Positions 1-5,380 of a DNA stretch of 7,146 bases are shown one piece after another. The notes under the pieces were generated by a model, which was given only the letters and a program-made list of their open reading frames with translations, was not told the origin of the DNA and made no database searches. How positions within the stretch are numbered: position 1 is the first letter of the stretch; each line of letters opens with the position of its first letter. Where the stretch lies: contig WRDG01000119.1 of the NCBI GenBank assembly GCA_009783525.1, forward strand, positions 1 to 7,146, given 5' to 3'. The position numbers were made by a program, and so were the translations under genes. The stretch comes from Defluviitaleaceae bacterium. Its GTDB lineage: Bacteria; Bacillota; Clostridia; Lachnospirales; WQUN01.

Positions 1-152
1 CGCATCAGGACGGATACGCCGAGGGCTGCACGGATAATTACATCCGCGCGCGGTTCAAATGCACCGCGCCGCAAACGGGGCGGTTCGCCGCGGTGCGGCT
101 CGAACGCATAGCGGGCGGAGCAGTCGCTGCGTCGCTGGCGGATTCGAAATAA
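1..152 (+). CDS. mtaB: tRNA methylthiotransferase, C-terminal fragment (MtaB-like)
   Basis: This is an open frame entering from the left edge and ending in TAA at 150-152, with 49 complete codons visible. The peptide begins HQDGYAEGCTDNYIRARF. The pattern 'GY.EG.T.NYI' followed by short beta-strand-like stretches (RFAAVRLERI) resembles the C-terminal TRAM domain of MiaB/MtaB radical-SAM methylthiotransferases. The family adds a methylthio group to t6A37 (MtaB) or i6A37 (MiaB) in tRNA, and the TRAM domain binds the tRNA. The radical-SAM CxxxCxxC motif would lie outside the window, so it cannot be checked. MtaB is preferred over MiaB because of the GYT/GCTDNYI-like signature, but this is recognition from a short tail only. 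The stop is 29 bases before ireB, so the two genes are probably co-transcribed. Confidence 0.65.
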   Translation, partial: HQDGYAEGCTDNYIRARFKCTAPQTGRFAAVRLERIAGGAVAASLADSK

Positions 153-181
153 AATTTAAGGCAACGGAGGTACGTTCAAAA

Positions 182-451
182 ATGCAGGAAACGCTGATAG
201 ATCTGCAAAAAGCATTAATGGCGGACAAAGAGGCGCAGGAAAAAGTCCGGAGCATTATTCGTGAAGTTACCGACGCGCTCACGGAAAAAGGCTATACACC
301 GCTGATACAGTTTGTGGGCTACATCCTCTCCGGCGACCCCACATACATAACGGCCTTTAAGGGTGCGCGCTCCCTCATCGGCAAAGTTGAGCGCGACGTT
401 CTGCTCGAGGAGTTTATCCGCTTCTATTTGCAAAACAACGCTGCCAAATGA
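182..451 (+). CDS. ireB: IreB family regulatory phosphoprotein (UPF0297)
   Basis: An 89-residue protein of typical family length. The hallmark core is present: EKGYTPLIQFVGYILSGDP then TYITAFKGARSLIGKVERD (about residues 36-74), followed by LLEEFIRFYL. IreB is a small cytoplasmic dimeric protein phosphorylated by the PASTA-domain Ser/Thr kinase IreK in Enterococcus faecalis, where it negatively affects cephalosporin resistance. Its biochemical role is not settled. The start is ATG 182 because a strong ribosome binding site (ACGGAGGT, 164-171) lies just upstream. The open frame extends back to an ATG at 59, but that region is the mtaB tail in another frame. The N-terminus (MQETLIDLQ) diverges from the usual family N-terminus, though a Thr is kept at position 4. 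The gene sits directly before ruvX, as in most Firmicutes, with the stop only 16 bases before the ruvX start. Confidence 0.93.
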   Translation: MQETLIDLQKALMADKEAQEKVRSIIREVTDALTEKGYTPLIQFVGYILSGDPTYITAFKGARSLIGKVERDVLLEEFIRFYLQNNAAK

Positions 452-467
452 AAATCCGGAGATTTTT

Positions 468-1220
468 GTGCCGCGCATAATCGGGCTGGATTACGGCGAC
501 AAAACGATAGGCGTCGCGGTTAGCTGCGCCGACATGCGCGTGGCGGTAGGAGTCGGCACGATCAGGCGCGAGAGGCCCGGCGCGCTGCGAAGGAGCCTGC
601 GCGAGCTTGCGGCACTCGCCGCAGAGTACGGCGCGGACGAAATCGTTTTGGGTTATCCGAAAAACATGGACAACACCGAAGGCGAGCGCTGTAAAAAAAC
701 ATTGCTTTTTAAAGAGCTGCTCGAAAAAAAGCTGAGCGGTCTTACGGTCGTTTTATGGGACGAACGTTTGACAACGTCGGAGGTTATGCGTGTTATTTCG
801 CCCGGCGCAAAAAAAAACATCGACGAGTCGGCGGCTGTTTTAATTTTGCAATCTTATTTAAATTTTAAACAATCGGAGGAAATAAAAATGAACAGTCAAG
901 AAGATTTTAACAACGAAGAAAACGACGATTCCATCATCAAAATGACCGATGAAGACGGAAATGAAATAGAGTTTGAGCTTCTTGCATCGCGCGAATTAAA
1001 CGGCGTGACATATGTGCTGGTTGCCGAAGTGCTGCCCGAAGACGCGGCAGACGACGAAGAATCCGAAGTGCTCATTTATAAATGCGTGCCGGACGAAGAG
1101 GACGAAGACATGGTTTCGTTCGAATTGATCGACGAGGAGCACGCGGACTGCGACAGCGTTTACGAATTGTTTAACGACGATTTCGAAACGCTCGGGATAG
1201 ATTTCGACGATGAAGAATAA
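468..1220 (+). CDS. ruvX: RuvX (YqgF) resolvase reading in frame into a DUF1292 protein
   Basis: The start is GTG 468, with GGAG at 458-461 and a 6-base spacer. Residues 1-140 are a complete RuvX/YqgF: GLDYGDKTIGVAVS (residues 6-19, catalytic-type D8), the LGYPKNMDNTEG loop (61-72), LWDERLTT (96-103, D98) and NIDESAAVLILQSYL (117-131, D119). RuvX is an RNase H-fold protein annotated as a putative Holliday junction resolvase. In E. coli YqgF acts in 16S rRNA 5' end maturation. RuvX proteins normally end just after the ILQ.YL helix. Here no stop codon follows, and the frame continues through NFKQSEEIK into the DUF1292 protein that begins at M141 (base 888), giving 250 residues. A 9-A run (809-817) lies inside the gene, but conserved residues on both sides show the frame is correct there. 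Either a genuine fusion or two overlapping products are possible; see the DUF1292 entry. Confidence 0.85.
   Translation: MPRIIGLDYGDKTIGVAVSCADMRVAVGVGTIRRERPGALRRSLRELAALAAEYGADEIVLGYPKNMDNTEGERCKKTLLFKELLEKKLSGLTVVLWDERLTTSEVMRVISPGAKKNIDESAAVLILQSYLNFKQSEEIKMNSQEDFNNEENDDSIIKMTDEDGNEIEFELLASRELNGVTYVLVAEVLPEDAADDEESEVLIYKCVPDEEDEDMVSFELIDEEHADCDSVYELFNDDFETLGIDFDDEE
875..880 (+). promoter_or_regulatory. internal ribosome binding site at the ruvX/DUF1292 junction
   Basis: GGAGGA lies 7 bases before ATG 888 and inside the open frame continuing from ruvX, where it encodes part of SEE. It is one of the strongest Shine-Dalgarno sequences in the window. It argues that DUF1292 is also initiated separately rather than made only as a fusion. 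Confidence 0.75.
888..1220 (+). CDS. DUF1292 family acidic protein (YrzB-like), internal start
   Basis: A 110-residue, very acidic protein. The DUF1292 core is DSIIKMTDEDGNEIEFELLA (about residues 14-33), then YVLVAEVLP, and VLIYKCVPDEEDEDMVSFELIDEE with the usual alternating beta-strands and Asp/Glu runs. The C-terminus ends FDDEE. The function of DUF1292 proteins such as B. subtilis YrzB is unknown. The gene nearly always follows ireB-ruvX in Firmicutes. ATG 888 has a textbook site, GGAGGA at 875-880 with a 7-base spacer, so it is probably translated independently even though the ruvX frame runs into it without a stop. Its last 11 bases overlap the RNase J start. The protein would be made alone, as the tail of RuvX, or both. 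Confidence 0.88.
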   Translation: MNSQEDFNNEENDDSIIKMTDEDGNEIEFELLASRELNGVTYVLVAEVLPEDAADDEESEVLIYKCVPDEEDEDMVSFELIDEEHADCDSVYELFNDDFETLGIDFDDEE

Positions 1221-2877
1221 ACTAAAAGTCTTTTCGCTCGGCGGATTGGGCGAGATAGGCAAAAATATGACGGTATTGGAATACGGCGGCGACATTTTAA
1301 TTATCGATTGCGGCGTAGCGTTCCCGCAGGACGACATGCTCGGAGTCGATCTCGTCATACCTGATTTTACTTATCTGCTTAAAAACAAGCAAAAAATCCG
1401 CGGCCTCGTGCTGACCCACGCACACGAAGACCATGTGGGCAGCACGCCGTTTTTTTTGCGCGAATACAACGTCCCCGTCTACGGAACGAAACTGACTCTC
1501 GGTTTGATGGAAAACAAGCTGAGGGAGCATGACCTGCTCGACACGGCAAAACTTAACTGCGTTGCGTCGGGCGGTTCGTTTGGCGTCGGCTGTTTTACCG
1601 TCGAATTTATCCGCACGACTCACAGCATTGCGGACTCGGTCGCGGTGGCGGTAACGACGCCGGTCGGAGTCGTTATACATTCCGGCGACTTTAAGGTTGA
1701 CTACACGCCCATCCACGGTGAATCGATCGACCTTCAGCGCTTCGCGGAGCTCGGCAAGCGCGGGGTGCTTCTTTTTATGTGCGAAAGCACGAACGTAGAG
1801 GAAAAAGGCTACACGCTTTCCGAACGCAACGTCGGCGTCATATTCGACGGAATTTTTAACCAGTCGCCCGGCCAGCGGATCATGGTAGCGACGTTTTCGT
1901 CAAACATACACAGGATACAGCAAATCGTCTTTTGCGCAGAAAAACACGACCGCAAGATTCTTATCCTGGGGCGCAGCATGGTAAACGCGATAAAAAAAGC
2001 CTCGGAGCTCGGTTATCTCTCCATCCCCGAGCATTTGCTCATAGAGATCAATGAGCTTAGAAATTATCCCGACAACAAGGTGGTGGTTATCACCACCGGC
2101 AGCCAGGGCGAACCGATGTCCGCTCTTTCGAGGATGTCCGCGGCGGAGCACAGGCAAATGGGCATCAAGCCCGGCGACAAAATCATCATCAGCGCGTCGC
2201 CCATCCCGGGCAACGAAAAAACAGTTTCAAAAGTTATAAACGACCTCATGCGGCTGGGCGCGGAAGTTTTATACGAAGGCCTGATGGAAGTCCACGTTTC
2301 CGGGCACGCCAAACAGGAAGAGCTCAAGCTGCTCCACGCGCTCGTCAAGCCCAAATACCTGCTGCCCATCCACGGCGAATACCGTCACTTAAAACATCAC
2401 CGCGACCTTGCGGTTTCGATGGGCATGGACAAAAACGATATTTTTTTAATGGAAATAGGAGACGTTCTCGAATTGTCGGAAGACGAGGCGTATATCAAAG
2501 GGACGGTCCCCTCGGGGCATGTATATGTTGACGGTTTGGGCGTAGGCGACGTTGGCAGCGTGGTGCTGCGCGACCGCAAGCATCTCGCGGCGGACGGCCT
2601 GCTTGTGGTCACGGTCGGCGTCAGCGCAGGCGACGGAGGCTTTACCGCGGTTTTAGGGCCGGAGCTTATATCGCGGGGTTTCGTTTTTATGAAGGACGCC
2701 GATAATTTTTTTGAAGAGGCAAAAAATATCGTAAGATTGACGCTCGAAGACTGCGGCGCAAAAAAAATGACAGACTTCGGATTGATCCGCAACGCCATAC
2801 GCGACGACTTAAAAGAATTTATTTGGCACAGAGCGAGAAGAAACCCGATGATCCTGTCGGTTATAATGGAAATGTGA
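1210..2877 (+). CDS. rnj: Ribonuclease J
   Basis: A 555-residue protein, the normal length for RNase J1/J2. RNase J is a cytoplasmic 5'-3' exo- and endoribonuclease central to mRNA turnover and rRNA maturation in Firmicutes. Motifs in order: SLGGLGEIGKN (9-19), the metallo-beta-lactamase metal site HAHEDH (70-75), TTHSIADS (136-143, H138), HSGDFKVD (157-164, D160), the beta-CASP region with ATFSSNIHR (227-235) and GRSM (254-257), TTGSQGEP (295-302), ISASPIPGNE (327-336), VSGHAKQEELK (363-373) and PIHGEY (386-391). A C-terminal domain of about 100 residues follows. All metal-binding residues are present, so it should be active. ATG 1210 overlaps the DUF1292 stop by 11 bases (ATGAAGAATAA) and has only a weak upstream site, suggesting translational coupling. 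Later ATGs would remove the conserved N-terminal strand. J1 and J2 cannot be told apart by eye. Confidence 0.96.
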   Translation: MKNKLKVFSLGGLGEIGKNMTVLEYGGDILIIDCGVAFPQDDMLGVDLVIPDFTYLLKNKQKIRGLVLTHAHEDHVGSTPFFLREYNVPVYGTKLTLGLMENKLREHDLLDTAKLNCVASGGSFGVGCFTVEFIRTTHSIADSVAVAVTTPVGVVIHSGDFKVDYTPIHGESIDLQRFAELGKRGVLLFMCESTNVEEKGYTLSERNVGVIFDGIFNQSPGQRIMVATFSSNIHRIQQIVFCAEKHDRKILILGRSMVNAIKKASELGYLSIPEHLLIEINELRNYPDNKVVVITTGSQGEPMSALSRMSAAEHRQMGIKPGDKIIISASPIPGNEKTVSKVINDLMRLGAEVLYEGLMEVHVSGHAKQEELKLLHALVKPKYLLPIHGEYRHLKHHRDLAVSMGMDKNDIFLMEIGDVLELSEDEAYIKGTVPSGHVYVDGLGVGDVGSVVLRDRKHLAADGLLVVTVGVSAGDGGFTAVLGPELISRGFVFMKDADNFFEEAKNIVRLTLEDCGAKKMTDFGLIRNAIRDDLKEFIWHRARRNPMILSVIMEM

Positions 2878-2881
2878 TTGA

Positions 2882-3250
2882 ATGAGCGAGGCCGTTAGCA
2901 TGACCGAGTCGGAAATTTTATTTTCGGAAGCTGAAGCGTTAGCCACACGGCTGGCAAAGAGCCGGTTGTACGGCGAATACCGCAGGCTAAAAGCGGAGAT
3001 CGACGCCGATCCTGCGCTGAGCCGCCGCATGTCCACATACAAGCAGACGCATGTTGAGCACGAAAAAAAAAGGATGCTCAACACATCCGTTTCTTTTGAA
3101 GACGAACAAATAATTAGCCACATGTACACCGCTTTGCGGATGCACGACATTGCCGGCCCTTTTTTAAGGGCTGAAGAAGAGCTGCTCGTTTTATATTCGC
3201 GTATTTACGAAACGATAACGGAAGCGTGCGACATTCCGGTTCCTATTTGA
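2882..3250 (+). CDS. YlbF/YmcA family regulator
   Basis: A 122-residue, mostly helical and highly charged protein of the YlbF/YmcA (com_ylbF, DUF964) family. The N-terminal helix has the family pattern of A..LA..LAKS..Y.EYRRLKAEIDADPAL (about residues 18-45), followed by a long charged helix and a C-terminal helix (EEELLVLYSRIYETI). In B. subtilis, YlbF, YmcA and YaaT form the cytoplasmic Y-complex. It tunes RNase Y cleavage and thereby competence, biofilm formation and sporulation. The gene begins 4 bases after the RNase J stop, consistent with one transcript and an RNA-decay role. Two starts are possible. ATG 2882 has little upstream support, while ATG 2900 is preceded by GAGG at 2888-2891 with an 8-base spacer and would give 116 residues. 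No cysteine cluster for an iron-sulphur centre is visible; the only Cys is near the C-terminus. Confidence 0.82.
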   Translation: MSEAVSMTESEILFSEAEALATRLAKSRLYGEYRRLKAEIDADPALSRRMSTYKQTHVEHEKKRMLNTSVSFEDEQIISHMYTALRMHDIAGPFLRAEEELLVLYSRIYETITEACDIPVPI

Positions 3251-3257
3251 ACGTGAG

Positions 3258-3500
3258 TTAACCGGCTAGGTGGTATTTGTTGTATTCCCTTTGCTGGATA
3301 AAATCGTTTGCCATATTGTAAAGCAGGTACGCTACGGCAAACGCCACCAATATAATAAACACGCGGTAAATTTTTAAAATAACCTGCGCTTTTATTTCGT
3401 CCTTTATAATAGACGCATACAACTGCGTCTCTTTTTTTAGCGTTGTTAAATCGAAGGTGTCTTCAATGAACAAGCCTTGCTTTTTTTCGTCTTCCGGCAT
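3258..3500 (-). CDS. small single-pass membrane protein, unknown function
   Basis: I do not recognise a family. From ATG 3500 the protein is 80 residues. It has a charged N-terminal half (MPEDEKKQGLFIEDTFDLTT, then KKETQLYASIIKDEIKAQ), one strong membrane segment (about ILKIYRVFIILVAFAVAYLLY, residues 40-60) and a short polar tail ending YNKYHLAG. The frame could also start at TTG 3542 (94 residues). ATG is preferred because TATAAT, read on the minus strand at 3539-3534, would serve as a -10 box for a start near 3528. Neither start has a clear ribosome binding site. The gene is convergent with the ylbF-like gene, 7 bases between their stops, and divergent from the M23 gene. Coding is inferred from the sensible amphipathic and membrane pattern, with no overlapping gene on the other strand. 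Confidence 0.55.
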   Translation of the reverse strand: MPEDEKKQGLFIEDTFDLTTLKKETQLYASIIKDEIKAQVILKIYRVFIILVAFAVAYLLYNMANDFIQQREYNKYHLAG

Positions 3501-3645
3501 CAAGCTCACTGCTTTGCTAAATTGATTGATATTATTATACAATTTATTTTTTAAGATGGATATATGTTTATATCTATTTTTTTTTTGCCGAAGTTTTACA
3601 TTTTTTTACTTCGTAACTTCCGCTTAATAATTTCGTAACAATCTA

Positions 3646-3674
3646 TTGATATTTATTTTTTTTTATGTTACCAT
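3646..3674 (+). promoter_or_regulatory. candidate sigma-A promoter of the M23-bactofilin unit
   Basis: TTGATA (3646-3651, -35, 5 of 6 consensus) is followed after 17 bases by TACCAT (3669-3674, -10, 4 of 6). This predicts a start near 3681 and a leader of about 55 bases before ATG 3737. The surroundings are strongly AT-rich. A perfect inverted repeat covers the -10 box and predicted start. Confidence 0.4.
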
Positions 3675-3684
3675 CCTGTAACAT
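3665..3684. promoter_or_regulatory. operator-like inverted repeat over the M23 promoter
   Basis: ATGTTAC (3665-3671) and GTAACAT (3678-3684) form perfect 7-base arms around a 6-base spacer, a geometry typical of dimeric regulator sites. It overlaps the -10 box and expected transcription start of the M23 gene. GTAAC half-sites recur upstream at 3613-3617 and 3635-3639, each inside TTCGTAAC. An RNA hairpin is a weaker alternative because the stem is AT-rich and no T-run follows. Confidence 0.4.
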
Positions 3685-3736
3685 ACAAACGGCAAACAAA
3701 AATATTCGCTTCGTTTTGAAAGGGGTCGTGCGGTGT

Positions 3737-4960
3737 ATGTCGCCGATTAAATATTTACAACACGCAGCAGGTTCGGCTTTAACAAAAATAAAATCCCCAA
3801 ACAAAAACAAAAGCCGCTGCTCCTTCGCTTTTGCGGCTTCAAAAAAAATAAGAAATAAAAACAGCATCGACGCGATGTTAAAACCAAAAACCCACAGCCA
3901 ACGAAAATATTTTTCGCTCATGCTTGTTCCTTCATATACATGGGGTAAAACGCGGAGCATCCGCATCCCCTATGTGATGTTTTATATTTTGGTCGCGGCG
4001 TTTTTAACAATCGTAACCACATTTGCCGTGCTGCAACTCCGCGCCGCATATTTTCAGCGCGTGGCAAGCGACTACAGCATGTCGCTCGACGAAATTAACG
4101 ACGCCTTCACCGAATATCAGGCATACAGTCTGGACGAACAAATCCGCCTGCTTGAAGACAAGGACGAAATCCAGTCGCGGCTAAACGAAACGCTCCGCAA
4201 GAGCCGCCAGGATCAGCACGAGCTTTACAACACATATCAAGAGGAGCTCGACGAGCTTTGGGATCTTTACGACGAGCTGCTGCAGATTATTATAGAATTT
4301 GACGAAGACCGCCGCGTCCTGCTCGAACAGTATTCTTCAAGCCCAATCCCCCCGGTCAAGACGCTCACAACGGACCTCGTCAATTCTCAAAACAAGCTGT
4401 TATCAGATTCCGGCGCATACAAAGGTCCTCTGCCGTCTGTTTATTACAACGTGACGTTCGACAGCCTTGTCGGCTACGGAGATTTTATTGCCGCGAGGCT
4501 TGACGCGCAGTCGGAATGTTACGCAGACCTGCAGACGCGCGCAAAAAAGATCGACCAATACGTAAAAAATTATCCCACCACACTGCCCGTGCCAAGCAAG
4601 ATTACCTCAGGCTTCGGCTACCGCAGGAACCCGATGGGCGGCGGCGGCACCGAACACCATAACGGCGTCGACCTCACGGCCTCGACCGGAAGCAACGTAA
4701 AAGCGACCGGCGGCGGCACCGTCATCAAGTCGGGCTGGCAAAACGGTTACGGTTACACCGTCGTGGTTGACCACGGCTTCGGGATACACACCCTGTACGC
4801 ACACAATTCAAAACTGCTCGTATCGGTAGGGCAAAAGGTTGCCCGCGGCGACATAATCGCCAAGTCGGGCAACACAGGCCGCAGCACGGGCCCGCATGTC
4901 CATTACGAGGTTCATGTAAACGGCAAGGCCGTTAACCCGCGCAGTTATATTTTTTATTGA
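3737..4960 (+). CDS. membrane-anchored M23 (LytM-type) peptidase
   Basis: A predicted 407-residue peptidoglycan hydrolase or scaffold. Order of parts: a basic cytoplasmic tail (residues 1-75), one membrane segment (about 78-99, YVMFYILVAAFLTIVTTF), an acidic coiled coil (about 120-200, rich in E, L, D, R), a linker, and a C-terminal M23 domain (about 285-405). The zinc and catalytic residues are intact: H308 and D312 in HNGVD, H356 in LYAH, and H387 and H389 in HVHYE, so it should cleave peptide cross-links. This TM-coiled coil-M23 layout is shared with cell-shape and division M23 proteins. The chosen start, ATG 3737, follows AAAGGGG (3719-3725) at an 11-base gap. The frame is open from 3665 and another ATG at 3875 (MLKPKTH) would trim the basic tail but has no ribosome site. 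A bactofilin follows 16 bases downstream. Confidence 0.9.
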   Translation: MSPIKYLQHAAGSALTKIKSPNKNKSRCSFAFAASKKIRNKNSIDAMLKPKTHSQRKYFSLMLVPSYTWGKTRSIRIPYVMFYILVAAFLTIVTTFAVLQLRAAYFQRVASDYSMSLDEINDAFTEYQAYSLDEQIRLLEDKDEIQSRLNETLRKSRQDQHELYNTYQEELDELWDLYDELLQIIIEFDEDRRVLLEQYSSSPIPPVKTLTTDLVNSQNKLLSDSGAYKGPLPSVYYNVTFDSLVGYGDFIAARLDAQSECYADLQTRAKKIDQYVKNYPTTLPVPSKITSGFGYRRNPMGGGGTEHHNGVDLTASTGSNVKATGGGTVIKSGWQNGYGYTVVVDHGFGIHTLYAHNSKLLVSVGQKVARGDIIAKSGNTGRSTGPHVHYEVHVNGKAVNPRSYIFY

Positions 4961-4976
4961 TAATCGGAGACATCCA

Positions 4977-5336
4977 ATGCCACGGATAAAAGAAGAGTAC
5001 ACCAAACCCGCGGACACAATCATCAGCGAAGGTTTTATCATAAGAGCGGCGCAGCTTTCGGGAAAAGATTCCGTCCGCATAGACGGCGGGGTCTACGGCG
5101 CAATCGAACTCGAAGGCGGCTACGTACAGCTCGGCAACACGGGTTATGTTGAAGGCGACATCTACGCGACAAGCGCGGTGGTCGCGGGCCGCGTAAACGG
5201 AAGCATACGCTGCCGCGCCGCAGTGCACCTCGCCTCCACCGCCGTTATAACCGGCAACATAACAACCTCCCAAATAATAATCGACGAAGGCGCAATTTTT
5301 CACGGCTATTGCAAGACAGACAAAAGCCAGCAGTAA
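4977..5336 (+). CDS. bactofilin (polymer-forming cytoskeletal protein)
   Basis: A 119-residue bactofilin (DUF583 family). The central part, about residues 27-112, shows the repeating beta-helix pattern of short hydrophobic strands separated by Gly and Asn turns: SVRIDGGVYGAIELEGGYVQ, then GDIYATSAVVAGRVNGSIRC and TAVITGNITTSQIIIDEGAIF. Short polar tails flank it. Bactofilins polymerise without nucleotide into membrane-associated filaments and position cell-wall enzymes. Members beside M23 peptidases, such as Helicobacter CcmA near Csd1, act in cell shape. ATG 4977 follows CGGAGA (4965-4970) with a 6-base spacer, 16 bases after the M23 stop, so the two are almost certainly one operon. The likely job is to localise the upstream peptidase; that pairing is inference from context. 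Confidence 0.93.
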   Translation: MPRIKEEYTKPADTIISEGFIIRAAQLSGKDSVRIDGGVYGAIELEGGYVQLGNTGYVEGDIYATSAVVAGRVNGSIRCRAAVHLASTAVITGNITTSQIIIDEGAIFHGYCKTDKSQQ

Positions 5337-5350
5337 AAACCAAAGAGAGG

Positions 5351-5369
5351 CGCGGTTTTTAACTCCGCG
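5351..5369 (+). promoter_or_regulatory. small hairpin just before metA
   Basis: CGCGG (5351-5355) pairs with CCGCG (5365-5369) around a 9-base loop. The 3' arm touches the only candidate metA ribosome site, GGAA at 5369-5372, 8 bases before ATG 5381. It could modulate translation. There is no T-run after it, so it is not a standard terminator. The stem is short and may be chance. Confidence 0.3.
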
Positions 5370-5380
5370 GAATAAAAATC

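Noticed and set aside
59..181. Upstream extension of the ireB frame to ATG 59
   Set aside because: It overlaps the mtaB tail in another frame, lacks family similarity, and the strong ribosome site fixes the start at 182.
363..467. Upstream extension of the ruvX frame to ATG 363
   Set aside because: It lies inside ireB in another frame; RuvX similarity begins at GTG 468, which has its own GGAG site.
2397..2798. Long minus-strand frame inside RNase J
   Set aside because: It is a shadow of a well-conserved plus-strand gene, rich in Ser, Thr and Pro from antisense codons, with no start signal.
3811..3839. Hairpin AAGCCGC/GCGGCTT with T-rich sequence on the minus strand, like a terminator
   Set aside because: The 15-base loop is large, the T tract is interrupted, it lies inside the M23 frame, and no minus-strand gene ends there.
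3643..3966. Minus-strand frame of 107 codons with hydrophobic stretches
   Set aside because: It is antisense to the M23 coding start and promoter region and has no ribosome site. Its hydrophobicity mirrors the AT-rich opposite strand.
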